A stretch of 64,000 bases of DNA, from contig QCJW01000007.1 of assembly GCA_003215775.1 (NCBI GenBank), positions 1-64,000 of the forward strand. The letters are read 5' to 3'. The notes under the pieces are model-generated. The model searched no databases. It saw only the letters and a list, made by a program, of their open reading frames with translations, and was not told the DNA's origin. The translations under genes and the position numbers were made by a program. Origin of the DNA: Prochlorococcus sp. AG-409-G20 (GTDB taxonomy: Bacteria > Cyanobacteriota > Cyanobacteriia > PCC-6307 > Cyanobiaceae). This document shows positions 49,246-60,427 of the stretch, in pieces (the stretch's first letter is position 1; the number at the start of each line of letters is the position of its first letter).

Positions 49246-49291
49246 ATGGTGTTGCTCTCCAAATTTGCAAACAAAGATTCTACTACATCAA

Positions 49292-49840
49292 TCATCCTAT
49301 TTTTTCTTCTATCAACTCTGATATGTCTTCAACATTGCCTCTTGCTTGTACCGAAGTCAAAATCCCAAGCTTTGTGTAGTAATTAATTAGTGGAGACGTC
49401 TTTTCCCGATATACCAAAAGTCGATTTCGAATCACTTTTTCATTATCATCAGCTCTACCGCGGGCAATTAATCGCTCCACCAAAACTTCATCATCAATTT
49501 CCAAGAGAATAACCAAATCAATTGGTTGAGAAACTTTCTCCAGTAAAGTGCCTAAGGATTCAGCTTGGGAGACATTTCTAGGGAATCCATCCAACAACCA
49601 ACCTTGATTAGCCAATAAAAGTTTTTTCTCAACAATTGATAAAACAATCTCATCACTGACAAGCTCACCTTTATTCATTAGATCTTCAGCTTCTTTCCCA
49701 AGGGAAGTAGCCGCAGTAACCTCAGCTCTCAATAAATCACCTGTAGACAAATGAAGCAGATTTCTTATCTTACAAATTCTCTCTGCTTGAGTACCTTTGC
49801 CAGCCCCTGGCGGTCCTAGAAAAATTAATCGTTTTGTCAT
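49292..49840 (-). CDS. adk: Adenylate kinase (short form)
   Basis: A 182-residue kinase equilibrating ATP, AMP and ADP. P-loop FLGPPGAGKGTQ; AMP site HLSTGDLLRAE and LLDGFPRN; the LID is the short version without zinc ligands (RGRADDNEKVIRNR). Lies between secY and rpmJ. Confidence 0.96.
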   Translation of the reverse strand: MTKRLIFLGPPGAGKGTQAERICKIRNLLHLSTGDLLRAEVTAATSLGKEAEDLMNKGELVSDEIVLSIVEKKLLLANQGWLLDGFPRNVSQAESLGTLLEKVSQPIDLVILLEIDDEVLVERLIARGRADDNEKVIRNRLLVYREKTSPLINYYTKLGILTSVQARGNVEDISELIEEKIG

Positions 49841-49886
49841 AATGAAAAAAATAAAATTTGAAAATTAAAAATATTCAAATGATTTA

Positions 49887-51206
49887 TCATTGTCTTACCA
49901 GACCTTCATATCTTTGAGATATCACATAAGTCTGTACCTGTTTGGCTGTATCGATTGCAACTCCAACCAGAATCAACAAAGAAGTCGCACCTAAGCCTTG
50001 AAAAGTCTGAACATTAGTTGCCCTCTCAACAGCCGAAGGGATAATCGCGACCGATCCCAGAAACAGCCCACCTAATAAAGTGAGTCGATTTTGTACACCA
50101 GATAAATAATTTGCTGTTGCACTTCCAGGCCTTACTCCTGGAATAGCAACACCACCTTTTTTTAAATTGACTGAAATATCAATTGGATTAATAGTTAAAG
50201 AAGCATAAAAATAGGCAAACCCAAGAATTAATGCAAAAAAAGCTATTGCATATGGCCATGGATTAGCTGCTCCAGGGCTCAACAAACTAGCAGCTTTTAT
50301 TAATAATGGGATTTTAGTAAAGTTTGCAATTGTTATAGGTAAGAAGATTAACGCCGAAGCAAAAATAATAGGCATAACCCCCCCTGCATTTAGCTTAAGA
50401 GGCAAGTAACTCTGCCGAACTGGCAGAATACTAGTCTCGCCTATTTGCCTCTTAGCACTAACTATAGGTAGCCTTCGTGAGCCTTCCTGAACAAAAATAA
50501 TACCAACAATTGTCAGCAAAAAAACCAACAAAAGAACAAGTATCCCAACTACATCATTCCGATCTCCGGTTTGAGCCTTTTCTATAGTTGAGCTAAGTGC
50601 TTTTGGCAAGGTGGCAACAATATTTAGGAAAATCACTAACGAAGCTCCTTGGCCGATACCCTTTTCAGTAATAATCTCACTCAACCACATTACTATCATC
50701 GATCCTGTCACTAATGCGAGTGCAGTTTGAGCCACAAAGGCAACTTCGCTCAAACTTTCTATCGAATAGCGTCTTAGTATTAAGGCAAAAATAATACTCT
50801 GAACCAATCCCCAACCCAGTGCAACATAACGAGTTATCTGAGCAATTTTTCTGCGACCAGCTTCTCCTTCATTCTTCTGCAAGTCTTCAAGTTGAGGCAC
50901 AGCTGCTGTTAAGAGTTGAAGAATTATCGAAGCATTGATAAAAGGAAGAATCCCAAGCGCAAATATTCCCAATGTTGAGATACCGCCACCAGTAAAGATA
51001 TCGAGAAAGCCTATCAACTGTCCTCCTTGTTCCAGGAAACTCTGAAAAGCATCACGATCTATTCCTGGCATTGGGATATATATCCCAAGCCTTATAAGCA
51101 GAAGCAAACCTAAAGTAGTTAAAACTCTTCCTCGTAGTTCCTGGTTACTCACCAACTGAGTAATGACTTCAGTGGCACTAGGGTTACGTCCTCTACTTAC
51201 AAACAT
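49887..51206 (-). CDS. secY: Preprotein translocase subunit SecY
   Basis: SecY, 439 residues, ten predicted membrane spans. Blocks: RLGIYIPMPGIDRDAF (plug side), GIFALGILPFINASIILQLL, and the cytosolic loop near IPGVRPGSATANYL. It serves both plasma and thylakoid membranes in cyanobacteria. 99 bases after rplO. Confidence 0.97.
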   Translation of the reverse strand: MFVSRGRNPSATEVITQLVSNQELRGRVLTTLGLLLLIRLGIYIPMPGIDRDAFQSFLEQGGQLIGFLDIFTGGGISTLGIFALGILPFINASIILQLLTAAVPQLEDLQKNEGEAGRRKIAQITRYVALGWGLVQSIIFALILRRYSIESLSEVAFVAQTALALVTGSMIVMWLSEIITEKGIGQGASLVIFLNIVATLPKALSSTIEKAQTGDRNDVVGILVLLLVFLLTIVGIIFVQEGSRRLPIVSAKRQIGETSILPVRQSYLPLKLNAGGVMPIIFASALIFLPITIANFTKIPLLIKAASLLSPGAANPWPYAIAFFALILGFAYFYASLTINPIDISVNLKKGGVAIPGVRPGSATANYLSGVQNRLTLLGGLFLGSVAIIPSAVERATNVQTFQGLGATSLLILVGVAIDTAKQVQTYVISQRYEGLVRQ

Positions 51207-51305
51207 CTAGAAAAGAGAGTGAATGTTTTCCAAAATTTTCATTAAAAATTCTTTGTTTTAGAGTGGAATAAACAAGTATCTATAACTATATAGAGAAACT
51301 ATTCC

Positions 51306-51758
51306 TCAAGTCAAAACCTCACAGGTTCCACCTGCAGACTCTATTTTAGAACGAGCTGTGTCTGTAAAGGCAGCAGCCTGAACATTCAACTTAGTTTTTA
51401 AATCACCATTACCAAGAACTTTCAAAGGATTCTTAGGGCTAGTTACGATTCCAATCTTTACAAGAGAATCAAGATTGACTTTTGATCCATCTTTCAGCTT
51501 GTTTAAATCAGAAACATTCACAATTGTGAATGATTTTCGATTAACTATAGGAAAATGCTTCAGCTTTGGAACCCGTCTATAAAGAGGCATCTGACCCCCT
51601 TCGAAACCTGGTCGCGTTGGTCTCCCTGACCTGGATTTCTGGCCACGCATCCCAAAACCACAACTAGCACCTTGCCCAGCCGCAATTCCACGACCTTTGC
51701 GAAGTTTGCGCCTACGCGCACCTTTATTGGGCTTTAGAGATTCGAGTCGAAGTGTCAT
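51306..51758 (-). CDS. rplO: 50S ribosomal protein L15
   Basis: L15, 150 residues from ATG 51758 ([20 protein letters not shown]). The frame is open for ten more codons, but that would overlap rpsE and precede the family start. [12 protein letters not shown] is conserved. Confidence 0.95.
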   Translation of the reverse strand: MTLRLESLKPNKGARRRKLRKGRGIAAGQGASCGFGMRGQKSRSGRPTRPGFEGGQMPLYRRVPKLKHFPIVNRKSFTIVNVSDLNKLKDGSKVNLDSLVKIGIVTSPKNPLKVLGNGDLKTKLNVQAAAFTDTARSKIESAGGTCEVLT

Positions 51759-51768
51759 TGGTTCAAGT

Positions 51769-52404
51769 TCAAGAGTAGATCTGTTCAAGAGATATGCCTC
51801 GTTCCTTAGCAGTTGCCTTATGAGTACGAAGGCCTGCTAAAGCAACCATAGCTGCACGGGCATTATTCAAGGGAGTTTTACTGCCTAATCTCTTTGCAAG
51901 AACATTCTTAATTCCTGCAAGTTCTAAAACAGTACGAATAGAACCACCAGCAATTACTCCAGTACCAGGAGCAGCTGGTCTAATCAAAACACTAGCGGCA
52001 CCATCTCTTCCATTTGAGAGAGTCGGAATTGAACTCTGACTAGTAAGAGGCACTCGCACAAGATGCTTTTTGCCATCAGCCACCCCCTTTCTTACTGCCC
52101 CAATTACATCTCCTGCTTTTCCTACTCCTACACCTACTTGGCCACGCTCATTACCAACTACAACAATCGCCCTAAAACTCATTTTTTTACCACCCTTTAC
52201 TGTTTTAGAGACCCTTCGAATTTGAACCACTCTTTCTTGCCATTCAGAGTCTCTCTCTTGACCTCGCCTATCTCCTCTCCGTCCGCGCCCCCCTTTCCCT
52301 CGACGCTGCTGCTGGCCTTTGTCGGAGGTTTCATTAGTTGCAGCTGGGACATCTGCTGCTGCCGGGGTTTCTTGTGAAGTTGTTTGCTTGTTTGATTCAG
52401 TCAT
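51769..52404 (-). CDS. rpsE: 30S ribosomal protein S5
   Basis: S5, 211 residues. A 50-residue Gln/Gly/Arg-rich N-terminal extension, then [39 protein letters not shown] and [20 protein letters not shown]. Confidence 0.97.
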   Translation of the reverse strand: MTESNKQTTSQETPAAADVPAATNETSDKGQQQRRGKGGRGRRGDRRGQERDSEWQERVVQIRRVSKTVKGGKKMSFRAIVVVGNERGQVGVGVGKAGDVIGAVRKGVADGKKHLVRVPLTSQSSIPTLSNGRDGAASVLIRPAAPGTGVIAGGSIRTVLELAGIKNVLAKRLGSKTPLNNARAAMVALAGLRTHKATAKERGISLEQIYS

Positions 52405-52419
52405 TGTTCAGAGCAGCAT

Positions 52420-52788
52420 TCAGAATTGGAGGCCAGCTTTTCTGGCAGCCTCAGCAAGTGCCTTAACCCTACCGTGGTAAAGGTTTCCACCTCGATCAAA
52501 GACTACTTGGTTAATGCCTTTTGCAAGAGCACGCTGAGCAACCAACTCGCCTACTGCAGTAGAAGCGTCACAGCTACTTCCGTCAACTTTAAGGGTCGAT
52601 CGAAGATCTTTATCAACTGTTGAAGCAGCACACAGTGTGTTTTGAGCAAGATCATCAATAACCTGAGCGTATATATGGTTATTGGATCGAAAAACAGCCA
52701 ACCGGGGACGCTGTGGAGTTCCACTTAGATCACGACGTAATCGCCTATGCCGCTTCTGAGTTTGCTGTTTTCGTGAAAGAGTAGTCAT
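52420..52788 (-). CDS. rplR: 50S ribosomal protein L18
   Basis: L18, 122 residues, binds 5S r[34 protein letters not shown] and [20 protein letters not shown]. Confidence 0.97.
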   Translation of the reverse strand: MTTLSRKQQTQKRHRRLRRDLSGTPQRPRLAVFRSNNHIYAQVIDDLAQNTLCAASTVDKDLRSTLKVDGSSCDASTAVGELVAQRALAKGINQVVFDRGGNLYHGRVKALAEAARKAGLQF

Positions 52789-52819
52789 GATGAATGATTA
52801 AGTGCAAATAAACAAAGCT

Positions 52820-53359
52820 CTATTTCTTGCCAGATTTACCGGCTTTTCTAAGTATTCTTTCACCTTCATACTTAATTCCTTTACCTTTGTATGGCTCAGG
52901 AGGTCTAATAGAACGAATTTTGGCAGCTTCATTGCCGACCAACTCCTTATCTGGGCCAGAAACAATCACATTCGTGTTATTTTCCACCGCAAAAGTAATT
53001 CCAGATGGAGGGATTACTTCAACAGGATGACTATAACCAGCACTAACTACAAGATTCCTCCCTTTTACTTGGGCTCTTGATCCAACACCAACAATTTCCA
53101 ATCTTCGGGTATAACCCTTACTGACACCTTCAACCATATTCGCAACTAAAGAACGACAGAGACCATGACGTTCTTTTGATTTTCTCTTATCAGTTGTTGG
53201 TGAAATAACAATTGTATTTTCAACTTGACTGACACTAACTCCCTCAGGGAGGACACGACTCAATTCCCCTTTAGGTCCTTTAACTGTTACGGATAATCCA
53301 TCAACAGTAACCGCGACTTTCTCTGGGACTGAAATCGGATTTTTACCAATTCGAGACAT
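52820..53359 (-). CDS. rplF: 50S ribosomal protein L6
   Basis: L6, 179 residues: [30 protein letters not shown] and the C-terminal [19 protein letters not shown] that reaches the sarcin-ricin loop. Confidence 0.97.
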   Translation of the reverse strand: MSRIGKNPISVPEKVAVTVDGLSVTVKGPKGELSRVLPEGVSVSQVENTIVISPTTDKRKSKERHGLCRSLVANMVEGVSKGYTRRLEIVGVGSRAQVKGRNLVVSAGYSHPVEVIPPSGITFAVENNTNVIVSGPDKELVGNEAAKIRSIRPPEPYKGKGIKYEGERILRKAGKSGKK

Positions 53360-53374
53360 AGATCAAACTCCTAT

Positions 53375-53776
53375 TTAATAGACATAGCAGAGAACTTCTC
53401 CGCCAACGCCTTGTTTACGTGCATCCCTATCACTCATAACACCTTTAGAAGTGGAGATGATTGCTACACCTAGACCACCGAGCACTTTTGGGAGTCCTCT
53501 TGTGTTCTTATAGATCCGAAGACCAGGTTTGCTAACTCTCTGCATTGACCTAATGATTGGATGGCGATGCTTGCCGCTGTATTTCAACTGAAGAACTAAT
53601 TGAGTTCTTACGCCTTCACCTTCTTCACTAATTTCTGCAATAAACCCCTCATTCTGCAATACCTTTGCAATACTGCGAGACATGCGGGAAGCCGGAACTC
53701 GTGTGGTTTGATGACGCTTTTCACTCGCATTGCGAATACGAGTGAGCATATCGGAAATTGGATCGTGGTTAGCCAT
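53375..53776 (-). CDS. rpsH: 30S ribosomal protein S8
   Basis: S8, 133 residues from ATG 53776 ([17 protein letters not shown]). Seven more codons upstream are open but not part of the family. [20 protein letters not shown] at the end is diagnostic. Confidence 0.96.
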   Translation of the reverse strand: MANHDPISDMLTRIRNASEKRHQTTRVPASRMSRSIAKVLQNEGFIAEISEEGEGVRTQLVLQLKYSGKHRHPIIRSMQRVSKPGLRIYKNTRGLPKVLGGLGVAIISTSKGVMSDRDARKQGVGGEVLCYVY

Positions 53777-53793
53777 AATCGTCTGCGTAGGTC

Positions 53794-54333
53794 TCAATTA
53801 CTGCGGAAAGGCATTCCCATCTCGCGGAGGAGGGCCTTGCCCTCTGCATCCGATCGAGCACTGGTAACAATCGTGATATCCATTCCCCTGATGGAATCAA
53901 CTTTGTCAAAAGATATCTCTGGGAAAATGAGTTGCTCTCTCACTCCCAATGTGTAATTACCTCGGCCATCAAAACTCTTTGGGCTAACACCCCTAAAGTC
54001 CCTAATTCTAGGCAATGCAAGATTTATCAAACGTTCCAAAAACGCATACATCCGCTCACCACGGAGGGTGACTGCACAGCCAATGGGCATTCCTTGTCTA
54101 ATTTTGAAACCAGCAATTGCTTTCTTAGCTCTTGTTACTAGAACCTTCTGGCCCGTAATGGTTGCTAGCTCATTGATAGATGCCTCCAGAGCTTTTGCGT
54201 TAGTGGCAGCTTCGCCTAATCCCCTATTTACAGTGACCTTGACCACTTTAGGGACTTCATGAATATTGGAGAGACTAAGATCTTTCAGTAATTTTGGCTG
54301 AATAGTCTCTCGATAGCGCTGTTTTAGTGACAT
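53794..54333 (-). CDS. rplE: 50S ribosomal protein L5
   Basis: L5, 179 residues, binds 5S r[31 protein letters not shown]-like [20 protein letters not shown], and [18 protein letters not shown]. Confidence 0.97.
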   Translation of the reverse strand: MSLKQRYRETIQPKLLKDLSLSNIHEVPKVVKVTVNRGLGEAATNAKALEASINELATITGQKVLVTRAKKAIAGFKIRQGMPIGCAVTLRGERMYAFLERLINLALPRIRDFRGVSPKSFDGRGNYTLGVREQLIFPEISFDKVDSIRGMDITIVTSARSDAEGKALLREMGMPFRSN

Positions 54334-54439
54334 GGCTTGGGTTGAGAATACTTCTGGGCTTGGTCAGAAGAAAAATCAGAATGGGTGAAGGAAATGGTAA
54401 AAATCTCTCCTAAGTAAGAAAGAACAAGCAACTGGTGAT

Positions 54440-54796
54440 TTAATCAATCAATTCACCAGTTTTCTTAAGACGTCGTTTCTTATTACCATCCTTATCAACA
54501 ACCAATTCGACTCGGCTAGCAACTTTTTTAGCACTGGAATACAACATCACATTAGAAGCATGCAATGAGGCTTCCTCAGTAACAATTCGTCCTGATTCTC
54601 CTTCCTGGGTTGGTTTTACATGGCGGGTTCGTAGATTAACTCCTTGGACAATTACTCTATTCTCAACTGGCAAAGTTTTTAAAACCTCTCCAGTCTTGCC
54701 TTTATCCTTGCCATTAATAACTTTCACAGTATCTCCTTTACGAATCCGCATCTTGATTCGCTGAGTGGATGTGTGCTTTTGAGATAAATTCTGCAT
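54440..54796 (-). CDS. rplX: 50S ribosomal protein L24
   Basis: L24, 118 residues, assembly initiator: [20 protein letters not shown]. The ATG directly abuts the rplN stop (TAAATG) and has a perfect Shine-Dalgarno inside rplN. 106 bases follow before rplE. Confidence 0.96.
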   Translation of the reverse strand: MQNLSQKHTSTQRIKMRIRKGDTVKVINGKDKGKTGEVLKTLPVENRVIVQGVNLRTRHVKPTQEGESGRIVTEEASLHASNVMLYSSAKKVASRVELVVDKDGNKKRRLKKTGELID

Positions 54797-55162
54797 TTAA
54801 ATCACCTCCGGAGCCAAGGAAACAATTTTGGTGAAATTGCGCTCGCGCAATTCACGTGCTACAGGGCCAAAAACCCTTGTTCCTCTTGGGTTTCTGTCAT
54901 CATTAATTAAGACAGCAGCATTATCATCAAATCGAATTGAATTACCAGTTTCTCGTCTCATGGTTGCCTTGGTCCTGACCACCACAGCTTTAACAACATC
55001 AGATTTTTTGACGCCCATATTTGGCATCGCATCTTTTACTGCAGCAACAATGACATCACCCACATGGGCATACCTACGATTAGAACCAAGTACCCGAATG
55101 CATTGAATTCTTTTTGCACCACTGTTATCAGCAACAGTCAAAAACGTTTCTTGTTGAATCAT
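54797..55162 (-). CDS. rplN: 50S ribosomal protein L14
   Basis: L14, 121 residues: [33 protein letters not shown] and [14 protein letters not shown]. Overlaps rpsQ by ATGA. Confidence 0.97.
   Translation of the reverse strand: MIQQETFLTVADNSGAKRIQCIRVLGSNRRYAHVGDVIVAAVKDAMPNMGVKKSDVVKAVVVRTKATMRRETGNSIRFDDNAAVLINDDRNPRGTRVFGPVARELRERNFTKIVSLAPEVI
54801..54809 (-). promoter_or_regulatory. Perfect Shine-Dalgarno of rplX
   Basis: GGAGGTGAT on the minus strand, full complement of the 16S 3' end, four bases before the rplX ATG and inside the last codons of rplN. It fixes the rplX start. Confidence 0.85.
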
Positions 55163-55425
55163 TTTGCGACCTCCTCAGCCTTAATGCTGTGTCCTAAGAC
55201 CTCTGAAACTTTCCAACGTTTAGTTGCGCTGAGTGGACGAGTCTCAGTAATGCGAACTCGATCGCCTACTCGGCAATTGTTCTCTGCATCATGAGCTTTA
55301 TAACGAGTTGTCCGGCTGACAGTCTTCTGATAGATGGAATGTGGGAAGCGGTTGATAACTGCAACAACCACTGTTTTATCCATCTTGTCACTAACAACAG
55401 TTCCAACTCTTTCTTTAAGTGCCAT
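55159..55425 (-). CDS. rpsQ: 30S ribosomal protein S17
   Basis: S17, 88 residues: [20 protein letters not shown] and [16 protein letters not shown]. Confidence 0.97.
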   Translation of the reverse strand: MALKERVGTVVSDKMDKTVVVAVINRFPHSIYQKTVSRTTRYKAHDAENNCRVGDRVRITETRPLSATKRWKVSEVLGHSIKAEEVAK

Positions 55426-55442
55426 GAGTTCTAAGAAGGTAA

Positions 55443-55655
55443 TCAGGAAGATGAATCAGAGGAGCTTCGCTCCTTCTGGACCGTCAAAAGTTGTGCCAAC
55501 TTAATTCTGGCTTCTTTAAAACGGTGAGAATTGCTCAGCTGCCTGGTGGCCTGCTGAAAACGAAGATCAAAAAGCTCTCGACGGACCTCATCGATCTGTT
55601 CATTAATGTCAGCGTCTGTGAGTTTGCGCACCTCTGCAGTGCTTGTTCTAGACAT
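55443..55655 (-). CDS. rpmC: 50S ribosomal protein L29
   Basis: L29, 70 residues from ATG 55655 (the TTG at 55661 is an open-frame artefact). [20 protein letters not shown] is the family core. Two bases after rplP. Confidence 0.95.
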   Translation of the reverse strand: MSRTSTAEVRKLTDADINEQIDEVRRELFDLRFQQATRQLSNSHRFKEARIKLAQLLTVQKERSSSDSSS

Positions 55656-55657
55656 GA

Positions 55658-56134
55658 TCAAGACTCCGATTTAGTGGTTGTTGAACTGGAGGTTTGAGGT
55701 CCACTAGTCAACAAGCCCTGGTCTTCTAAAGCTAAAAACTTAGTTTTCACAGGAAGCTTGTACTGAGCCAATCGCATAGCTTCCTTAGCTATTTCCTCAG
55801 TAATTTCGTCACCGCCCATTTCAAAGAGAATGCGGCCTGGCTTAACAACAGCAACCCAAAATTCAGGGTTACCTTTACCTGAGCCCATACGGGTTTCAGC
55901 TGGCCTCATGGTGACTGGCTTATCTGGGAAGATGCGGATCCAGATCTTTCCTCCACGTTTAACGTAACGAGTCATTGCTCGTCTACTGGCTTCAATCTGC
56001 CTAGAGGTGATCCAGCCACATTCTTGAGCTTGCAATGCAAACTGACCAAAAGCAATGGTATTGCCTCTTGTGGCAATACCACGCATACGGCCACGTTGTT
56101 GTTTGCGGAATTTGACGCGTTTTGGACTGAGCAT
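55658..56134 (-). CDS. rplP: 50S ribosomal protein L16
   Basis: L16, 158 residues: [39 protein letters not shown] and [19 protein letters not shown]. The C-terminal 20 residues are a Ser/Thr-rich extension. Confidence 0.97.
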   Translation of the reverse strand: MLSPKRVKFRKQQRGRMRGIATRGNTIAFGQFALQAQECGWITSRQIEASRRAMTRYVKRGGKIWIRIFPDKPVTMRPAETRMGSGKGNPEFWVAVVKPGRILFEMGGDEITEEIAKEAMRLAQYKLPVKTKFLALEDQGLLTSGPQTSSSTTTKSES

Positions 56135-56149
56135 GTTCAGGACTCCTTA

Positions 56150-56878
56150 TCAACTTTCATTGGAACGATCTTCAAACTGTTGGGGTCTTCGATTCCCCCT
56201 TCGTCTAGGGCTTCCACCAACTGGAAGAGGTTGATCTTCATTCGCTAGGACTTCGCCTTTGAAAATCCATACCTTGATTCCTAAAACTCCATATGTTGTG
56301 CTTGCGACCTTGGTTGCATAATCGATTTCTGCTCGCAGAGTATGGAGTGGGACCCTTCCTTCTCTTGTCCATTCAGTACGAGCAATTTCTGCTCCATTCA
56401 AACGACCACCTACTTGAATCTTCAAACCAAGCACTCCAGCACGTTGAGCTCGCTGAACAGCCATTCTGATAGTTCTTCTAAAAGCGACTCTCTTTTCTAA
56501 TTGTTGAGCTATGTACTCAGCCAAAAGGAAAGCATCTGCATCAACTCGATCAACTTCTACAACATTAATTCGGACTTGCCGACCACGATCACCAATTGTT
56601 TTCTGAATCCCAGCTCGAAGCTCCTCAATTCCGCTACCTTGGCGACCAACAATTACACCAGGCCTTGCTGTTTTGAGCTCTACTTCCAGTTGATCTGCTT
56701 TACGCGCAATCAATACATCGCTAATACCTGCAGCCCCATATTTCTTATGAATAAACCGACGTATTCCATCATCCTCCTTAAGAAGAGATGGATATGTCTT
56801 GCTTGGGGCATACCAGCGAGATCGGTGCTCTTGCGTGATGCCAAGGCGTAAACCAGTTGGATGGATTTTGTGTCCCAT
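56150..56878 (-). CDS. rpsC: 30S ribosomal protein S3
   Basis: S3, 242 residues with KH domain: [33 protein letters not shown] and [15 protein letters not shown]. Arg/Pro-rich tail. Confidence 0.97.
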   Translation of the reverse strand: MGHKIHPTGLRLGITQEHRSRWYAPSKTYPSLLKEDDGIRRFIHKKYGAAGISDVLIARKADQLEVELKTARPGVIVGRQGSGIEELRAGIQKTIGDRGRQVRINVVEVDRVDADAFLLAEYIAQQLEKRVAFRRTIRMAVQRAQRAGVLGLKIQVGGRLNGAEIARTEWTREGRVPLHTLRAEIDYATKVASTTYGVLGIKVWIFKGEVLANEDQPLPVGGSPRRRGNRRPQQFEDRSNES

Positions 56879-56896
56879 CAGTTTTCTTTGAAAGGG

Positions 56897-57262
56897 TCAG
56901 GAATCAGTCTTTGATGTCACAGCAATGCTGATGTGACAAGTTTGCTTTTTGATCGCAAAAGCGCGACCTTGTGCACGTGGCCTATAGCGCTTCATTGAAG
57001 GGCCCATATCTGCAATAGCAGTAGTAATAACTAATGATGCAGGATCAAGTCCAAGGTTGTGTTCGGCATTTGCCACTGCTGAACGGAGAACTTTTGTAAT
57101 AGGTCCAGTTGAGCGATAAGGCATAAATTCGAGCATGATCAAAGCGTCGCGATAAGTGCAACCTCTAATCTGGTCAAGTACACGCCGAACTTTTGAGACA
57201 GAGCCTCTAATAAAACGGCCATGAGCCTCAGCTATTGGAGTTGTTGAAGTTTCAGTGGTCAT
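56897..57262 (-). CDS. rplV: 50S ribosomal protein L22
   Basis: L22, 121 residues from ATG 57262; the frame opens three codons earlier at a TTG overlapping the rpsS stop. Family blocks [19 protein letters not shown] and the exit-tunnel hairpin region [20 protein letters not shown]. Confidence 0.95.
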   Translation of the reverse strand: MTTETSTTPIAEAHGRFIRGSVSKVRRVLDQIRGCTYRDALIMLEFMPYRSTGPITKVLRSAVANAEHNLGLDPASLVITTAIADMGPSMKRYRPRAQGRAFAIKKQTCHISIAVTSKTDS

Positions 57263-57267
57263 GATTT

Positions 57268-57543
57268 TCAACGAGCTCCTTTCTTGTCTTTAATGTGACC
57301 CTTATAGGTTCGGGTCGGGGCAAATTCTCCCAGTTTGTGACCAACCATTTGTTCAGTAATAAATACCGGAATATGGGTTTTACCGTTGTGAACGGCAATT
57401 GTATGGCCAATCATCATTGGGAGAATAGTTGATGCCCTTGACCAGGTCTTGATAACTGACTTGTTATCATCACTATTTTGCTTTTCAACCTTTCGAAGAA
57501 GGCTGTCAGCAATAAAAGGGCCTTTTTTAAGTGAACGTCCCAT
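57268..57543 (-). CDS. rpsS: 30S ribosomal protein S19
   Basis: S19, 91 residues: [35 protein letters not shown] and [18 protein letters not shown]. Confidence 0.97.
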   Translation of the reverse strand: MGRSLKKGPFIADSLLRKVEKQNSDDNKSVIKTWSRASTILPMMIGHTIAVHNGKTHIPVFITEQMVGHKLGEFAPTRTYKGHIKDKKGAR

Positions 57544-57579
57544 AACAAATAATCAGATGGAATGAAAGTGATAAGGGAA

Positions 57580-58443
57580 TTAGGAATCTCTTCCACCACG
57601 GCTCCGTTTAGAAATCCGGCGTCGCTTACGAAGTACAAACCGATTACTTGGCTTGTTCCGCTTTCTGGTTTTTAATCCCAAGGCTGGTTTACCCCAAGGG
57701 GATACAGGGCCTGATCGACCAATAGGTGCCCTGCCTTCGCCACCTCCATGTGGGTGGTCACATGGATTCATGACACTTCCACGAACTTGTGGCCGCCGCC
57801 CCAACCATCTCCGACGACCAGCCTTACCTAGGCTGGTATTTCTAATCTCAGAATTGCCTACTTCTCCAAGCGTTGCATAACATTCCTTTCGAACAAGCCG
57901 AACCTCTGTTGAAGGCAATTTAAGTGCTACATAGTCACCTTCTTTGGCCATGACCTGAGCACTAGCACCTGCTGTACGAACCATCTGACCACCACGTCCG
58001 GCATAAAGCTCCACGCAATGAACATTGGAACCTAATGGTATTTGGGACAGAGGCATTGCATTCCCAACCTCAATAGGGGAATCAGGCCCGGAAACAATTT
58101 CTTGACCTACTGATATTCCTGCAGGTGCAAGAATATACCTTTTTTCGCCATCGGCATAAAAGAGCAAAGCCAATCGGGCATTGCGATGTGGGTCATAGTG
58201 AATAGCAGCAACTTTTGCAGCTATTCCATGCTTGTTCCGGCGGAAATCTACAACTCTATATAGACGTTTATGACCCCCGCCACGATGGCGGCAAGTAATT
58301 ACTCCGCGATTGTTGCGACCCTTGCGACGATGCTTAGAAACAACCAGTGACTTCTCAGGCTTGCGGCCAGTCACCTCATTGAAATCTGTAACTACCCTTG
58401 TTCGAGTACCTGGGGTATAGGGACGAAAAGTTCGAATTGCCAT
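57580..58443 (-). CDS. rplB: 50S ribosomal protein L2
   Basis: L2, 287 residues, peptidyl-transferase region protein: [19 protein letters not shown], and [20 protein letters not shown] containing the conserved HPHGGGEG. Confidence 0.97.
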   Translation of the reverse strand: MAIRTFRPYTPGTRTRVVTDFNEVTGRKPEKSLVVSKHRRKGRNNRGVITCRHRGGGHKRLYRVVDFRRNKHGIAAKVAAIHYDPHRNARLALLFYADGEKRYILAPAGISVGQEIVSGPDSPIEVGNAMPLSQIPLGSNVHCVELYAGRGGQMVRTAGASAQVMAKEGDYVALKLPSTEVRLVRKECYATLGEVGNSEIRNTSLGKAGRRRWLGRRPQVRGSVMNPCDHPHGGGEGRAPIGRSGPVSPWGKPALGLKTRKRNKPSNRFVLRKRRRISKRSRGGRDS

Positions 58444-58456
58444 AACTAAAAACTCC

Positions 58457-58759
58457 TCAAGACTCAGGGAAGAGTTGAATTGTGTTGCCCTCTGCTAAAC
58501 GCACAACAGCTTTTTTAACTTGAGAGCGCTTTCCAGCAAAACGACCTATTCGGCGCGTCCTTCTTGGAGGATTCATAGTGCTCACACCTAATACCTTTAC
58601 ATCAAACATCTTTTCTACTGCTGCCTTGATATCAGGCTTCGCAGCACGATGATCAACCTCAAAAGTGTATTGGTTGAGCTCTAAAGCACGAGTAGCTTTT
58701 TCGGTAATCAACGGACGTCTAATGACATCTGCTAATCGGCCAATAAAACGTTCAGTCAT
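58457..58759 (-). CDS. rplW: 50S ribosomal protein L23
   Basis: L23, 100 residues from ATG 58759 ([20 protein letters not shown]); the open frame extends nine codons further into rplD. Overlaps rplD by eight bases. Docking site for trigger factor and SRP at the exit tunnel. Confidence 0.95.
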   Translation of the reverse strand: MTERFIGRLADVIRRPLITEKATRALELNQYTFEVDHRAAKPDIKAAVEKMFDVKVLGVSTMNPPRRTRRIGRFAGKRSQVKKAVVRLAEGNTIQLFPES

Positions 58760-59387
58760 TTCCGTAGACCTCCCGGATGGTCTCAAGAGCGTCTTCGCCT
58801 AATACCAAAGAATTGGCATTTAATAGATCAAAGACATTTAAATGATTAGCAGACACCAACTTAACCTTCTCAAGATTGCGAATAGAGCGAGCTATTGTCT
58901 CAGAAGGATTAGAAAGAATAACCAAGACCTTTGAATCCTTTGAGATACCTAGTCGTCCAAGAGCTGAACTAATCTCACTGGTTTTAGGAGTTTTAAGAGT
59001 AGTTCCAAAATCCCTAACTACAACTGCATCACTTAATCGAGCCATAAAGGCTGTTCGCAAAGCCAATCGACGTTCCTTTCGGTTCATCGAGAGGTTGTAG
59101 GTGCGAGGCTTAGGACCAAAGATAATTCCTCCGCCTGGACGTAAGGGAGTACGAATGGAACCTTGTCTAGCTCGACCAGTTCCTTTCTGTTTATAAGGCT
59201 TACGACCACCTCCACGAACTTCTGCCCTAGTAAGGGTACTTGCGGTACCTTGGCGACTATGAGCATGATGACGCAAAACAGCTCGATGCATTAAATCACC
59301 AGCTGTAGAATCCTTGGCAACTTTGAGATCAATAGTTGCCTCGCCAGATTCCTTGCCCTGCCAATCTTTAACTACACAACTAACCAT
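58752..59387 (-). CDS. rplD: 50S ribosomal protein L4
   Basis: L4, 211 residues: [40 protein letters not shown] and [28 protein letters not shown] (59393-59400) lies five bases before the ATG, and the start overlaps the rplC stop by one base. In E. coli L4 represses its own operon; not shown here. Confidence 0.97.
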   Translation of the reverse strand: MVSCVVKDWQGKESGEATIDLKVAKDSTAGDLMHRAVLRHHAHSRQGTASTLTRAEVRGGGRKPYKQKGTGRARQGSIRTPLRPGGGIIFGPKPRTYNLSMNRKERRLALRTAFMARLSDAVVVRDFGTTLKTPKTSEISSALGRLGISKDSKVLVILSNPSETIARSIRNLEKVKLVSANHLNVFDLLNANSLVLGEDALETIREVYGND

Positions 59388-60043
59388 TACTTACCTCCTT
59401 GAGCAAGGTTCATCCCTACTCGCTTTGCAGGTCTGATATTGAGCAATGATCCAGGCTTCCCTGGAACAGAACCTTTCACAACCAGAAGATTCAACTCACT
59501 ATCAACTTTTAGTATCGTTAATCCACGAGTAGTCACTTTTTTTCCACCATATCGACCAGCCATCCTTTTGCCTGGATAAATGCGTCCTGGAGTTGTACCA
59601 GCACCAGTTGATCCAGGTTCTCTATGATTTTTTGAGCCGTGACTCATTGGCCCTCGACTAAAACCATGACGCTTCTGGTAGCCAGAAAAGCCTCGACCCA
59701 TAGTGTCACCACTAACATCAACCTTTTGACCAGCCTCAAAATCTCGAACAGTAATAGCACTGCCAATTTCAAAGCCCTCTAACGCTTCAACGCGATATTC
59801 ACGTAAATAGCGAAGTAATCCGTCTCCAGATTTAGACAGATGTCCTTTAGCAGGCTTATTAATTAGCTTCTCACGAATTTCGCAGAAACCAATTTGCACC
59901 GCTGAATAACCATCGGTGTCGCTACTTTTTAATTGAGTGATCCGACACGGACCTGCTTCGATAAGTGTTACCGGAACAGCTCTGCCTTGATCGTCGAAGA
60001 GCTGAGACATGCCCAGCTTCTTCCCAAGGATGCCAATAGACAT
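59387..60043 (-). CDS. rplC: 50S ribosomal protein L3
   Basis: L3, 218 residues, first gene of the 30-gene cluster: [40 protein letters not shown] and [19 protein letters not shown]. The ATG lacks a Shine-Dalgarno; the leader ends TTTCCTCCAA, which is an anti-SD-like string. Confidence 0.97.
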   Translation of the reverse strand: MSIGILGKKLGMSQLFDDQGRAVPVTLIEAGPCRITQLKSSDTDGYSAVQIGFCEIREKLINKPAKGHLSKSGDGLLRYLREYRVEALEGFEIGSAITVRDFEAGQKVDVSGDTMGRGFSGYQKRHGFSRGPMSHGSKNHREPGSTGAGTTPGRIYPGKRMAGRYGGKKVTTRGLTILKVDSELNLLVVKGSVPGKPGSLLNIRPAKRVGMNLAQGGK

Positions 60044-60427
60044 TTGGAGGAAAAAACACCAGCGTGTACTACCTCAAGACAAGTCATGAGGTTTTGGAAT
60101 CTGCTGATTAAATAAACGCTTTACCAACCTTAAAACTCAAAAGATCTCGGAGAAATCGATCACTTCAGAGCTGGCTAGCGAATAAATCAGCTGGCTGAGA
60201 CTTGACGGGTCTTAAATAAAACAGTCAGTATCTCGGCAATAAATCTCTTTACTGCACTGGCCTTAGGACCTAGCGCAATCGCCAGGCCTGCCTAACACCT
60301 GGAGGCCCGGCTAGCGGACGGGCACAGAGTGTCAAGCAAACTAAAACACTACACCACCATGGTTCACCTAGTAATAATTTGCTTTAGCTGTCAAACTCAA
60401 TCTGAATAAAAGACTTAGATTTAACTC
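60044..60427. promoter_or_regulatory. Divergent rplC/ndhN gap with a GC-rich structured patch
   Basis: A 384-base gap. Bases 60270-60335 are markedly GC-rich compared with flanks and can form competing helices: CCAGG/CCTGG (60282-60286 with 60298-60302), GGCCT/AGGCC (60285-60289 with 60303-60307) and GCCCG/CGGGC (60305-60309 with 60319-60323). This may be the leader of the S10 cluster on minus or a separate small RNA. No TTCGA T-loop, so not a tRNA. Confidence 0.45.

Noticed and set aside
60270-60335. tRNA or SRP RNA in the rplC/ndhN gap
   Set aside because: No TTCGA T-loop and no GGAAG/AGCA SRP domain IV motif; only generic GC helices.
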